64,000 bases of DNA. It comes from Ornithinibacillus salinisoli (GTDB lineage Bacteria; Bacillota; Bacilli; Bacillales; Amphibacillaceae). The stretch is from NCBI RefSeq assembly GCF_042682545.1, contig NZ_JBHUHQ010000016.1; one strand, written 5' to 3'. Of this stretch, positions 22,944 through 31,920 are shown in pieces; positions within the stretch are counted from its first letter, which is position 1, and the number at the start of each line of letters is the position of its first letter. The notes below the pieces were generated by a model. That model worked only from the letters and a program-made list of their open reading frames with translations, was not told the DNA's origin and did not search any database. A program made the position numbers and the translations under genes.

Positions 22944-24479
22944 ATGAGTACTTTTCATGGATTAGAAATGGCAAAACGCGCCCTGTTTACCCAACAGTCT
23001 GCGCTTTATACTACAGGACATAATATTTCCAACGCAAATACAGAAGGTTATTCACGTCAACGAGTGAATTTTGAGACGACTACTCCTTTCCCAAGTGCGT
23101 CACGTAATCGTCCGCAAATTCCTGGGCAAATGGGAACAGGTGTTGAAGCCGGATCTGTTGAGCGAGTTCGAGATCGATTTTTAGACCTTCAATTCCGATC
23201 TGAGAACAGTAAAGCTGGATATTGGGAAGCAATGTCGAATTCGATAAGTCGTATGGAAAATGTCATGAATGAACCATCTGAGAATGGGTTAGCAAATACA
23301 ATGGACAAGTTTTGGCAATCCTTACAAGATCTCTCAGTCAATCCAGATAATGCTAGTGATGGTGCCCGATCTGTTGTGGTACAACGAGGTATCGCAGTGT
23401 CAGAGACTTTCAATTATTTATCTGATTCGTTAACGTCCATTCAGTCCGATTTGAGAAATGAAGTAGACGTAACGATTGAGGACGCCAATTCATTGTTGCG
23501 GCAAATCGATGGAATTAATAATCAAATTCAAGAACTTGAACCACATGGTTATTTAGCAAATGATTTATATGATGAACGGGATCGACTAATCGACGAACTG
23601 TCTAGTATTGTTAATATTAAAGTCGAATATGACAAAAGCGGAGATAGTGCTCCAGATATAGCGGATGGTTTGGTTAGCATTCAATTGGTTGATGACAAAG
23701 GTCAACCGTTCGAAGATCCAATTGTTTTACTAAATGGTAAACCAGGCGAATCTGAAGTTAACCAGTTTAGTTTAGATGAGAATGACACTATTAATAATAT
23801 AAAGATTGGTGACAGAGACTTTGAGTTATCTTCTGCAAACGGAAAGTTAAGTGCATTAATCAATTCTCATGGATATACTGAAAATGGTGAAGTGAAACCA
23901 TCCAGTGGAACTAACTTTACAAGTATGCTAGAAGATTTAAATGAAATGGCTAAAGTTTTTGCAGATGAATTCAACCGAGTTCATAATGAAGGTAAAGGAT
24001 TAGTTGATCCTGAAGGTGATAGTAATGATTTCTTTACCTATGATGAAAATAATGTTCTAGGAACCATTGCAGTCACAGATGCTATTATTGAAAATCCAGA
24101 TTTAATAGCGGCAAGTGCAACAGGTTCTGAGGGAAATGGTGAAAATGCAACGAAATTAGCGGAAGTGTTCACAAAAATATTGGACACTGCAGGCGAAAAT
24201 TCTTTTGATAAGAACACATCTGTAAAAAATTTCTATGAATCTCTTGTTGGAAGTTTAGGAGTAACAGCCCAGGAAGCAAACCGAATGTCTAAGAATACAG
24301 ATGTTCTTCGTTCACAAGTTCAAGATCAACGAGCAGCAGTAAGTTCTGTATCGTTAGATGAAGAAATGTCCAACATGATTAAGTTTCAGCATGCATATAA
24401 TGCTGCTGCTAGAAGCATGACAACAATGGATGAAATGCTAGATCGTATTATTAATAATATGGGATTAGTTGGAAGGTAG
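22944..24479 (+). CDS. flgK: FlgK, hook-filament junction protein 1
   Basis: 511 residues. The N-terminal heptad region (MSTFHGLEMAKRALFTQQSA) contains the flagellar rod/hook motif ISNANTEGYSRQRV (about 30-43), and the C-terminus ends with the matching helix (DEEMSNMIKFQHAYNAAAR). Length is that of Bacillus FlgK. It forms the first ring between hook and filament and is exported by the flagellar type III system with FlgN. GGGAGAAGGAG precedes the start. Confidence 0.97.
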   Translation: MSTFHGLEMAKRALFTQQSALYTTGHNISNANTEGYSRQRVNFETTTPFPSASRNRPQIPGQMGTGVEAGSVERVRDRFLDLQFRSENSKAGYWEAMSNSISRMENVMNEPSENGLANTMDKFWQSLQDLSVNPDNASDGARSVVVQRGIAVSETFNYLSDSLTSIQSDLRNEVDVTIEDANSLLRQIDGINNQIQELEPHGYLANDLYDERDRLIDELSSIVNIKVEYDKSGDSAPDIADGLVSIQLVDDKGQPFEDPIVLLNGKPGESEVNQFSLDENDTINNIKIGDRDFELSSANGKLSALINSHGYTENGEVKPSSGTNFTSMLEDLNEMAKVFADEFNRVHNEGKGLVDPEGDSNDFFTYDENNVLGTIAVTDAIIENPDLIAASATGSEGNGENATKLAEVFTKILDTAGENSFDKNTSVKNFYESLVGSLGVTAQEANRMSKNTDVLRSQVQDQRAAVSSVSLDEEMSNMIKFQHAYNAAARSMTTMDEMLDRIINNMGLVGR

Positions 24480-24488
24480 GTATGAAAT

Positions 24489-25370
24489 ATGCGAGTAACG
24501 CAAAGTATGCTTTCTAATAATATGTTAAAAAATCTTTCCAATAGTTATTCCAACTTAGGAAAATATATGGATCAATTAAGCACAGGAAAAAAGATCAACA
24601 AGCCTTCTGATGATCCAGTGATTGCTATGAAGGGGATGAATTATCGGAGTCAGTTAATCGAAGTGGAACAATTTCTTCGTAATACAAATGAAGTCCATAA
24701 TTGGATGGATAATTCCGATGCTGCACTAGATAAAGCAACTCAAGCTGTGCAAAAGTTGCGTGAATTAGCTGTACAAGCTAGTAGTGATACGTATGGTCCC
24801 GAAGAACGAAAAAACATCATGGAAGAAGCGGAACAACTGAAAGAACATTTAATAGAAATTGCCAACACGAAAGTAAATGGAAAATATATTTTCAATGGTT
24901 CTGCCACGAACCAGGCACCAATAAACGGCGATGCTAATGACGTAGAATTTAATACAGAGATCGTTAATATTGAAGTTGCTAACGGTACAAAGCTACAAGC
25001 AAATATAAACCCAGAAAAAGTATTTGGTAATACAGATGATAATATCTTCCAGGATATTGATGGCTTTATAAATGCATTAGAAAATAACGATCAGGAAGCT
25101 ATTGAACAAAGTATTGAAACATTAGATAGTAACATTAATAACATTATCAATGCGCGTGCTGATTTAGGGGCACGTATGAATCGATTAGAATTAGTCGAAA
25201 ATCGTTTAGCTGAACAAGAAGTTATCGCGACTAAGATGATGTCAGAGAATGAAGATGTAGACTATGAAGAAGCAATCACAAACCTCATCACACAAGAAAG
25301 TGTGCATCGTGCTGCTTTATCAGCTGGATCAAGAATTATTCAACCAACATTATTAGATTTTCTAAGATAA
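24489..25370 (+). CDS. flgL: FlgL, hook-filament junction protein 2
   Basis: 293 residues with flagellin-like N-terminus (MRVTQSMLSNNMLKNLSNSY, LSTGKKINKPSDDP) and C-terminal helix (ITNLITQESVHRAALSAGSR). Second junction ring. Ten bases after flgK. In B. subtilis yviE-fliW-csrA follow at once; here a terminator and a 600-base repeat region intervene. Confidence 0.97.
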   Translation: MRVTQSMLSNNMLKNLSNSYSNLGKYMDQLSTGKKINKPSDDPVIAMKGMNYRSQLIEVEQFLRNTNEVHNWMDNSDAALDKATQAVQKLRELAVQASSDTYGPEERKNIMEEAEQLKEHLIEIANTKVNGKYIFNGSATNQAPINGDANDVEFNTEIVNIEVANGTKLQANINPEKVFGNTDDNIFQDIDGFINALENNDQEAIEQSIETLDSNINNIINARADLGARMNRLELVENRLAEQEVIATKMMSENEDVDYEEAITNLITQESVHRAALSAGSRIIQPTLLDFLR

Positions 25371-25376
25371 TTATAG

Positions 25377-25410
25377 ACCCTGGCCCAACTTAAGGGTTAG
25401 GGTTTATTAA
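25377..25410 (+). terminator. terminator after flgL
   Basis: ACCCTGGCCC (25377-25386) pairs with GGGTTAGGGT (25394-25403) with two G-U pairs, then TTATT. Weak T tract but positioned right after the flgL stop, ending the flgM-flgL unit. Confidence 0.6.
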
Positions 25411-25504
25411 TATGGTTCTTTTCGCATGGTTTGTTGCAAAATTGATGTGAACTGTGCAGAAACATATCAAAAATTGCTCTGATTACAAATTGTGAATTAA
25501 TATA

Positions 25505-25880
25505 ACGCTCGCAACACCGCTTCGGAAATACACTTCGCTTTCCGCGGGCGGCTGGTGAGCCTCCTCGTGCTACGCACTGTGGGGTCTCACCGATGCCTTT
25601 CCTCCCGCAGGACAAAAGTTTTCGGTGGGGCGAGTAATCGTAGTCCCAAGGAACGCTACGTTAGCGACACATCGCACGCATAAAAAGTGGTTTTCTTTTT
25701 CAAGGAGTCTCCGTGTATTTCCTTTGCTAGGATCGGTCCTGTATTCATTGATTGGAGCGTAGGGCAGTCGACTCCTGCGGGAACAGCACGTGTCTGAAGA
25801 CCCCGCAGCGGTGGTTTTCCGCGAGGAGGCTGAAGCCGTGCCCGCGGAAAGCGACTGCCCGAAGCGGAAATCACGTTGCT
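25505..25880. repeat. GC-rich inverted-repeat element between flgL and yviE
   Basis: Two related GC-rich blocks lie in opposite orientation: left about 25505-25635 (with CCGCTTCGG, CTTTCCGCGGGC, GAGCCTCCTCG, GGGGTCTCAC, CCCGCAGGA) and right about 25755-25880, which contains the reverse complements in reverse order (TCCTGCGGG, AGACCCCGC, CGAGGAGGCT, GCCCGCGGAAAG, CCGAAGCGG). A central spacer of about 120 bases is closer to genome composition. No transposase frame exists. The composition contrasts sharply with neighbours. This resembles the unnamed extragenic repeats common in Bacillus-Oceanobacillus genomes. Confidence 0.75.
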
Positions 25881-25997
25881 GTGCTGTTAATGCATAGTTT
25901 ATGTAAACTACTCATCAAGATGCATACTTAGAAAAGCATAAATCGTTTAGAAAACAGCTGTTATTATTCACAATCATGACGAAAGGAAGGAAGCAGT

Positions 25998-26570
25998 ATG
26001 CGGTTACCACAGATCCGTATGGAGTCACAAATGGCGAAGATACAAATTCATCAACAACCAGGTAAACAAGAAATTTCGCAGCCTAAAGCTGACTTATCGA
26101 TACAACAACCACATGCCGAGATAACGATGAAGAAAACCCCTTCCAAGCTGACTATAGATCAAACACAAGCATGGGAAGATATGGATTTGATGCATATTTT
26201 CAGACGAAATGAAAAGTTTGCACAAGATGGTTATAGTGGACATATAGAGGGTATGGGTCGTCGAGCTGAGCAAGGTAGAGAGTTGATGGAAATTGAGAAT
26301 GGAGGAAATCCAATTGTAAGTCAAGCGGTTGCAAACGGACACAAAGCAATGAAATCGCTAGGTATTAAATTTGTGCCTTCAACTTTTGCTGTGAAAGTAA
26401 ATTATGAACCTTCTGATGTAGAAATTAATGTAGAGACGAATAAGCCGATTATTGAAGCGAAAGCTAATACACCTGAACTTCAGTATGAGCCTGGAACTGT
26501 TTCCACAAGTATGGAACAATATCAAAACCTAGAAATAGATTTTATTAACCTTTTTCCAGAAAAGAATTAA
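25998..26570 (+). CDS. yviE: YviE, DUF6470 protein of the flagellar locus
   Basis: 190 residues; N-terminal MRLPQIRMESQMAKIQIHQQ, typical of the YviE family whose members are rich in Gln/Pro/Ile repeats (QQPGKQEISQPKADLSIQ). Function unknown, always near flgL-fliW. AGGAAGGAAG before ATG 25998. Separated here from flgL, so it probably heads its own unit with fliW and csrA. Confidence 0.88.
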   Translation: MRLPQIRMESQMAKIQIHQQPGKQEISQPKADLSIQQPHAEITMKKTPSKLTIDQTQAWEDMDLMHIFRRNEKFAQDGYSGHIEGMGRRAEQGRELMEIENGGNPIVSQAVANGHKAMKSLGIKFVPSTFAVKVNYEPSDVEINVETNKPIIEAKANTPELQYEPGTVSTSMEQYQNLEIDFINLFPEKN

Positions 26571-26595
26571 AGCTAGTATGTAGGAGTGATTGTTG

Positions 26596-27045
26596 ATGAA
26601 AATAGAAACGAAGTATTTAGGTGAAATGGATATTATAGAGAGTAATGTAATTGAGTTTCCGTCAGGGCTACCTGGTTTTATTGACGAAAATCAATTTGTC
26701 TTACTGGACTTACCTGGTAATCCAATTTTTCAGGTATTACAATCTGTGACATCAAAAAATGTGGCATTTATTGTAACTAATCCATATCACTTTTATCAAG
26801 ATTATACATTTGAATTGGACTCGAATCTCTTGGAAAGCCTTGACATACAGGAAGAAAAAGATGTTGTTGTTCTTACGATAGTTACATTAAAAGAACCCTT
26901 CCAATCAAGCACAATTAACTTAAAAGCACCAGTTATTATTAATCTTACAAAGAACTATGGTAAACAGTACATACTAAACTTGGAAGATTATCCATCCAAA
27001 GCTTCCATTGCCCCATCCAACCCTTCCACCCGGAAAGGAGAATAA
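26596..27045 (+). CDS. fliW: FliW, flagellin-homeostasis protein
   Basis: 149 residues. Binds flagellin or, alternatively, CsrA, and so couples flagellin translation to secretion. IESNVIEFPSGLPGFIDENQ (about 14-33) and FQVLQSVTSKNVAFIV are the family signature. Start ATG 26596 with TAGGAGTG eight bases upstream. Stop overlaps the csrA start by one base (TAATG). Confidence 0.96.
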   Translation: MKIETKYLGEMDIIESNVIEFPSGLPGFIDENQFVLLDLPGNPIFQVLQSVTSKNVAFIVTNPYHFYQDYTFELDSNLLESLDIQEEKDVVVLTIVTLKEPFQSSTINLKAPVIINLTKNYGKQYILNLEDYPSKASIAPSNPSTRKGE

Positions 27046-27272
27046 TGATGCTTGTCCTAACGCGTAAAAAAAATGAATCTATCCAACTAGGTGAAGATAT
27101 AGAAATTAAGGTTTTGGCTATTGAAGGAGATCAAATAAAATTAGGAATTGATGCTCCAAAGGCTATTGATATCTACCGAAAGGAAATTTATGTGGATATT
27201 AAAGATCAGAACAATGAAGCGATGAATATTTCTACTGATTTACTACACCTACTTAGTCAGGATAAAGAATAA
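27045..27272 (+). CDS. csrA: CsrA, RNA-binding translational regulator
   Basis: About 75 residues; MLVLTRKKNESIQLGEDIEI is the near-invariant CsrA N-terminus, followed by the GDQIKLGIDAPKAIDIYRKE strand region. In B. subtilis it represses hag mRNA translation and is antagonised by FliW. GGAAAGGAG upstream; ATG 27045 or 27048 may be used. Notably the flagellin gene normally following is absent. Confidence 0.97.
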   Translation: MMLVLTRKKNESIQLGEDIEIKVLAIEGDQIKLGIDAPKAIDIYRKEIYVDIKDQNNEAMNISTDLLHLLSQDKE

Positions 27273-27291
27273 GGATAATAATGCATTTCTC

Positions 27292-27319
27292 TAAACATTG
27301 GTTAAGTTTCATCCGATAT
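27292..27319 (+). promoter_or_regulatory. sigma-D promoter upstream of flaG-fliDST
   Basis: TAAA (27292-27295), 16-base spacer, TCCGATAT (27312-27319): four of four and seven of eight positions of the flagellar sigma-D consensus TAAA-N15-GCCGATAT. It drives flaG and the fliD-fliS-fliT genes. Confidence 0.78.
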
Positions 27320-27350
27320 AAAAAGAAAATACTAAGGAGTTGCTTGGGCA

Positions 27351-27713
27351 ATGCGATTAGATTCCGGATCTATGATATCACAACCCTTGCCAAACAGTGA
27401 TTACAACAAGAACTCAACTGTGAATCAAATGCCTGTAGTGCAAGATGGAAATAAGAAAGATTTTGTATTACAACAAGAAAAAGTTGTTAACACCAAAGAG
27501 GTTGATACCGTAGTAAAACAAATGAATGAATTTTTGGACCCTCTTCGTACAAATTTGAAATTTGAATTTCATGAGGAATTAAATGAATACTATGTAACCG
27601 TAGTAAATCCACTAACTGATGAGGTTATTAAAGAGATACCTCCAAAGAAAATGTTGGATATGTATGCGAAAATGGCAGAATTTATGGGATTATTAATAGA
27701 CGAAAAGATTTAG
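27351..27713 (+). CDS. flaG: FlaG family protein (YvyC)
   Basis: 120 residues; the last 65 (VVKQMNEFLDPLRTNLKFEF, EELNEYYVTVVNPLTDEVI, IPPKKMLDMYAKMAEFMGLL) are the FlaG domain linked to filament length control. The N-terminal 50 residues are polar and low in complexity. AAGGAG upstream of ATG 27351; sigma-D promoter just before. First of flaG-fliD-fliS-fliT. Confidence 0.93.
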   Translation: MRLDSGSMISQPLPNSDYNKNSTVNQMPVVQDGNKKDFVLQQEKVVNTKEVDTVVKQMNEFLDPLRTNLKFEFHEELNEYYVTVVNPLTDEVIKEIPPKKMLDMYAKMAEFMGLLIDEKI

Positions 27714-27728
27714 AAGGAGTGTATTTAC

Positions 27729-29282
27729 ATGGTTATGCGTGTTGGTGGTCTTGCCTCGGGAATGGACATCGAACAAATGGTTAATCAACTAATGTCAGCA
27801 GAGCGAATTCCACTACAAAAAATGGAACAGGACCGTACGCTGTTAGAATGGAAGCGTGATGGCTTCCGTGAAGTCTATCAAAAGCTTTTTGATTTTGATG
27901 AAATGATGCTAGGTATGAAGTTAAGTGAAACATATAATTCGAAACAAGTTAGTTCTTCGAATGAAGACGCAGTAACTGCGGTAGCAGATCCCGGAACATC
28001 AAATGGGTCATATAATATTGAGGTAACACAGTTAGCTAGTTCTGCTATTAACTCTAGTCAAAGTGGTATTATAGATCCTGAATATGCTACTGAATTTGAC
28101 CCTAATAAATCATTGGAAGATCAAAAGCACATGTTTAAAAACGGAGTGGATTTTGGTTCTTTTGAATTTGTTACATTTGATGAAAATGGAAAAGAAGTAA
28201 CTCATTCGTTTGATGTTAAAGCAGAAGATTCCCTTAATGATGTGTTAAAACGGATAACAAATGACGACAATAATGTTCGAGCATTTTTTGACAATACTTC
28301 GCAAAAGGTTATTATGGAGACCACGAGAACAGGTAACTATAATAATACCGACAAATATTTAGGTGCAGAGATCGGTTTTAATGGTCAAACAAATTCAGCA
28401 TTCTTGACAAACACTTTGCAAATCAAAAATGGTGAACAAGTTGATGGTGCGTGGAAGCGACTTGAAAAAGGTGGACAGGATGCGAAATTCACTTATAACG
28501 GTGCTATGGAACTAGAATCTAAGAACAACTCTTATAAATTAAATGGTGTAACATTTAATTTTAAAAGTGAAGGTACTGCTAACCTTACCGTTAATAATGA
28601 TGTAGATACTTCTTTCGATTCGATTATGAAATTCGTCGATCAATATAATGAAATTGTTGAAATGATTAATGGATCACAGCAAGAAGAAAAATATCGTGAT
28701 TATAAACCTCTAACTCAAGAGCAAAAGGATGATATGTCCGATAAAGAAATTGAGTTATGGGAAGAACGTGCCAAAAGTGGTATTCTCCGTGGAGAATCTA
28801 GTCTGTCAAGTGGACTCTTTTCCATGCGCCAAAGCTGGTATTCCAAAGTCGACACAGGTGGAGAGTTCACTTCGTTAACACAGGTTGGTATTAAAACATC
28901 GTCCAATTATATGGATGGGGGAAAATTGATCGTTAATGAAAAAGAGTTGAAAGATGCGTTACGAGATGATCCTGCAGCGGTTCAAAAACTATTCTCTAAT
29001 AGTGCTGAAGGTGATAGCAGAGGGCTGGTCAACCGTCTGGAGGATGCAGTTGAAACAACAATGCGCCAGCTTGAGGACAAGGCAGGAAGACCTACAAGCA
29101 CACTCGATAACTACACACTTGGAAAACGAATGAAAGATTTAAATACACGTATCTCTGACTTTGAGCAACGCATGGTTCGAGTAGAAAATAGATATTGGAG
29201 TCAGTTTACAGCTATGGAAAAAGCAATATCACAAATGAACAATCAATCAGCACAATTAATGTCACAGTTTGGTGGAATGTAA
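27729..29282 (+). CDS. fliD: FliD, filament cap protein
   Basis: 517 residues. N-terminal MRVGGLASGMDIEQMVNQLM and the C-terminal coiled coil (LNTRISDFEQRMVRVENRYW) are diagnostic for the flagellar cap, under which flagellin monomers fold. Length close to Bacillus FliD. AAGGAG precedes; an internal ATG 27735 could also serve. Confidence 0.97.
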   Translation: MVMRVGGLASGMDIEQMVNQLMSAERIPLQKMEQDRTLLEWKRDGFREVYQKLFDFDEMMLGMKLSETYNSKQVSSSNEDAVTAVADPGTSNGSYNIEVTQLASSAINSSQSGIIDPEYATEFDPNKSLEDQKHMFKNGVDFGSFEFVTFDENGKEVTHSFDVKAEDSLNDVLKRITNDDNNVRAFFDNTSQKVIMETTRTGNYNNTDKYLGAEIGFNGQTNSAFLTNTLQIKNGEQVDGAWKRLEKGGQDAKFTYNGAMELESKNNSYKLNGVTFNFKSEGTANLTVNNDVDTSFDSIMKFVDQYNEIVEMINGSQQEEKYRDYKPLTQEQKDDMSDKEIELWEERAKSGILRGESSLSSGLFSMRQSWYSKVDTGGEFTSLTQVGIKTSSNYMDGGKLIVNEKELKDALRDDPAAVQKLFSNSAEGDSRGLVNRLEDAVETTMRQLEDKAGRPTSTLDNYTLGKRMKDLNTRISDFEQRMVRVENRYWSQFTAMEKAISQMNNQSAQLMSQFGGM

Positions 29283-29314
29283 TTCACCGAAAACAATGAC
29301 AAAGGAGTATTAAA

Positions 29315-29716
29315 ATGGCACTAAATAAAGGGTATCAAGCATATCAAAATAATTCAGTGAATACGGCTTCTAGTGGCGAGTTGACACTAATGCTATACAA
29401 TGGCTGTATAAAATTTATTAAACAAGCAATGAAAGATTTGCATGAGAATAATTTTGAAGCGAAAAATACGAATATCCAAAAAGCGCAAAATATAATTCAA
29501 GAATTAATGTTAACATTGGACCAAGATGTAGAAATTTCAAAACAGTTACTTCCTTTGTACGAGTACATGCACTATCAACTAAAAGAAGCGAATGTAAAAA
29601 ATGATGCTTCTATATTAGAAGAGGTATTAGGTTTTGTTACCGAGTTTAGAGATACTTGGAAGCAAGTCATCATAAAAACCCGTCAACAAAAATTTGCCCA
29701 AGGTGCACATGTGTAA
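29315..29716 (+). CDS. fliS: FliS, flagellin export chaperone
   Basis: 133 residues, four-helix protein that keeps flagellin unpolymerised until export. YQAYQNNSVNTASSGELTLM at the start and YNGCIKFIKQAM are the usual FliS features. Its presence implies that a flagellin gene exists elsewhere in the genome. AAAGGAG upstream; stop overlaps fliT start (TAATG). Confidence 0.97.
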   Translation: MALNKGYQAYQNNSVNTASSGELTLMLYNGCIKFIKQAMKDLHENNFEAKNTNIQKAQNIIQELMLTLDQDVEISKQLLPLYEYMHYQLKEANVKNDASILEEVLGFVTEFRDTWKQVIIKTRQQKFAQGAHV

Positions 29717-30069
29717 TGAATCGACTAGAATCTGTTCATCATATTACATTACAACTTGAGGACATACTTGACCAGGATGTATCTGCTAAGAATCGGCAAT
29801 CCATTATAGAAAAAATAACTTCTTTATTGGAAAAGCGAGGGAGTTATATGGATGAAGTTTCACCACCTTTTACATCGGAAGAAAAAGTTCTGGGTGAAAA
29901 GCTTGTCCAATTAAATAAAAGTATTGAGGCCAAAATGCAAAAGCTGTTTAGTGAGTTAAAGGTTGAAATGAAGCAAGCCAAAAAACAAAAGAAATCAAAC
30001 CGAACTTATGTTAATCCATATGACAAAGTGCAAACAATGGACGGAATGTTTATGGATCATAAGAAATAA
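29716..30069 (+). CDS. fliT: FliT-like flagellar protein
   Basis: 117 residues from ATG 29716, overlapping the fliS stop by one base. Helical, with a Lys-rich C-terminal half. Position after fliS and size identify it as the FliT family (chaperone of FliD in other bacteria); sequence conservation in this family is low. A terminator follows. Confidence 0.85.
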   Translation: MNRLESVHHITLQLEDILDQDVSAKNRQSIIEKITSLLEKRGSYMDEVSPPFTSEEKVLGEKLVQLNKSIEAKMQKLFSELKVEMKQAKKQKKSNRTYVNPYDKVQTMDGMFMDHKK

Positions 30070-30132
30070 TGAAAAGTTTCTGTTACGGTAACGGGTTTGG
30101 TTTTTGGAGTTAAAAATTTAATAACCATCATA

Positions 30133-30166
30133 AAAAGGAGTGCAGTTCAATTAGCACTCCTTTTCG
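30133..30166 (+). terminator. terminator after fliT
   Basis: AAAAGGAGTGC (30133-30143) pairs perfectly with GCACTCCTTTT (30154-30164). Confidence 0.9.
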
Positions 30167-30344
30167 CATTTAAAAATAACCGGCAGTAATTATTTTTAAA
30201 ATCTTAAATAAGGATGTATCTTTGTTCAATTAGCGGTACAGTGAGTTTAAACCACTTGACATAATTGTGTAAGAATTAATTTTATATAAAAAATAATTTT
30301 TGGGGAAAAATGGTACAGTGATTATTTTTTATGGAGGGATTAAG

Positions 30345-30627
30345 TTGAATAGTGATCAAAACAGATTGACATCTTCAGAGATTACAAATTTTTTGGCACA
30401 GTATAATCAGTCAACAATGTCTATTTGTGTCAATAAATATGTATTAGCAACGGTTAAGGACAGTAGCAATTACATATTATGGTACTGCACTAATAACGAG
30501 TTTAAGAGCTGATTTAATTGGACAATGTGAGACAGCTATCATGAGGGCATTGAAAGGTTCATCAAAATGGAGGGCAATTGTAATTGAAAATGGATGGCTT
30601 GAAAAAATACCATACGCAAACGAGTGA
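30345..30627 (+). pseudogene. decayed DUF3231 gene
   Basis: TTG 30345, with GGAGGG seven bases upstream, starts a frame whose first residues (RLTSSEITNFLAQYNQSTMS, then ICVNKY) match the N-terminus of DUF3231 proteins. The frame stops at 30512, but in another frame the stretch from about 30470 to 30627 reads TYYGTALITSLRADLIG ... IVIENGWLEKIPYA, which resembles the C-terminal end of the same family (helix then xxIxNGWLExPP). The large middle part of the roughly 330-residue family is missing. It is therefore an internally deleted, frameshifted remnant. DUF3231 function is unknown. Confidence 0.62.
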
Positions 30628-30714
30628 AAGGAATACTTATAAAATAAATTGTTTTACTCTTTTACAGATAAACTGAAAATGTGGTTTATATAATTTGTAA
30701 AGTTTTGCACTTGA

Positions 30715-30778
30715 GGTAACAATAATAAATGGGGATACAGTTTCAATTGAATTGTATCTCCATTTATTATTTTGTTAC
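30715..30778. terminator. long inverted repeat / terminator after the DUF3231 remnant
   Basis: AATAATAAATGGGGATACA (30721-30739) pairs with TGTATCTCCATTTATTATT (30753-30771) with a single G-U, and GTAAC/GTTAC extends the stem. Followed by TTTTG. It may be the terminator of the dead gene. Confidence 0.65.
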
Positions 30779-30987
30779 GCAAAACGGAGCCTGTTATGTT
30801 AATGGATTATTTTTACGTTCTACTAAGATTTGAACCTTTTGTGAAGCTATTAGCTGTAAACCCTTTTAAATAAGGTGTTTCAAGGAAACTACTATATTAA
30901 TCCAAAAAAAGATTCGTAGTTTAGGCAGGATTTTTAATGGGTAACATAGAATTATATATATATAAAGATATAAAGGAGGACACTTTT

Positions 30988-31539
30988 ATGAAATTCAACA
31001 TTCGTGGTGAAAATATTGAGGTGACTGGAGCTATACGTGATTATGTAGAAAAAAAGATTAGTAAGCTCGAAAGATATTTTGATACTGCACCAACATCTGA
31101 TGTACATGTAAATTTAAGTGTCTATAATGATGAACAACGGATAGAAGTTACGATCCCGATGACAGAATTATTATTACGTGGAGAAGTACAGCACAAAGAT
31201 CTTTATGCCGCAATTGACTTAGTAGTAGATAAACTTGAAAGACAAATTCGAAAATATAAAACAAAAGTAAATCGGAAATTCCGTCAAAATGGAGCACCAA
31301 AGCATGTTTTTGCAGATCTTGAGAAAGAAATTGCAAACAATGAGATGGAATCTGATGAATTGGAAATAGTTCGTACAAAACGATTTAATTTAAAACCGAT
31401 GGATTCTGAAGAAGCGATATTACAAATGGATATGCTAGGACATACATTCTATGTTTATAAAGATGCCGTTTCAGGAGATACTAATGTTGTTTACCGTAGA
31501 AAAGATGGAAGATACGGATTGATTGAGCCACACGGTTAA
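30988..31539 (+). CDS. hpf: ribosome hibernation promoting factor, long form
   Basis: 183 residues that dimerise 70S ribosomes in stationary phase (YvyD in B. subtilis). Start ATG 30988 with AAAGGAGG upstream; MKFNIRGENIEVTGAIRDYV begins the S30AE/HPF domain, and the C-terminal dimerisation domain contains KPMDSEEAILQMDMLGHTFY. A longer upstream frame lacks a ribosome site. Located between fliT and secA as in B. subtilis. Confidence 0.96.
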   Translation: MKFNIRGENIEVTGAIRDYVEKKISKLERYFDTAPTSDVHVNLSVYNDEQRIEVTIPMTELLLRGEVQHKDLYAAIDLVVDKLERQIRKYKTKVNRKFRQNGAPKHVFADLEKEIANNEMESDELEIVRTKRFNLKPMDSEEAILQMDMLGHTFYVYKDAVSGDTNVVYRRKDGRYGLIEPHG

Positions 31540-31550
31540 TAAGAGAATAG

Positions 31551-31580
31551 GACGATCCCACATAACGGGATCGTCTTTTT
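31551..31580 (+). terminator. terminator after hpf
   Basis: GACGATCCC (31551-31559) pairs with GGGATCGTC (31567-31575), then T6. Confidence 0.92.
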
Positions 31581-31582
31581 TC

Positions 31583-31920
31583 TAGGTTGTTTATAGAAGA
31601 TTGTTACTTATTCCAAGTAATTTAAAATGGTGGGTCGCTTCAGAAAAAGTGCCATTCGGTCGCTCATAGCATGGATAAAAGCCTGAATGGAGAAAAGGTT
31701 AATAAATGGTTCACGCTACAGTTACTACGCATTTTATTTCAACTTAGCAACAAACGAATCGAAAAGAGCATTTATCATAACAGATACCTAATAGCATCAT
31801 GCTGCAATTGTTGTCATATACGATTAAGTAGTGTTATTATAAATTATGAATAAAGTAGGAATTTAAACAGTTATAATAGAATATTTGATAAGTTTTTCTA
31901 TTAATGAGGAGCGTTCATGA
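31583..31920. other. hpf-secA intergenic region
   Basis: No convincing gene; a 60-codon frame at 31671-31853 lacks a ribosome site and family resemblance. A sigma-A-like promoter for secA is visible at 31811-31840 (TTGTCA, 18-base spacer, TATTAT). Confidence 0.5.
31811..31840 (+). promoter_or_regulatory. probable sigma-A promoter of secA
   Basis: TTGTCA (31811-31816), 18-base spacer, TATTAT (31835-31840), about 80 bases before the secA start. Confidence 0.55.

Noticed and set aside
25397..25874. Minus-strand ORFs across the GC-rich element
   Set aside because: Arg/Gly/Pro-rich translations of a repeat, no ribosome sites and no transposase motifs.
31671..31853. 60-residue ORF upstream of secA
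   Set aside because: No ribosome site and no recognisable family; composition like non-coding DNA, and it overlaps the secA promoter.
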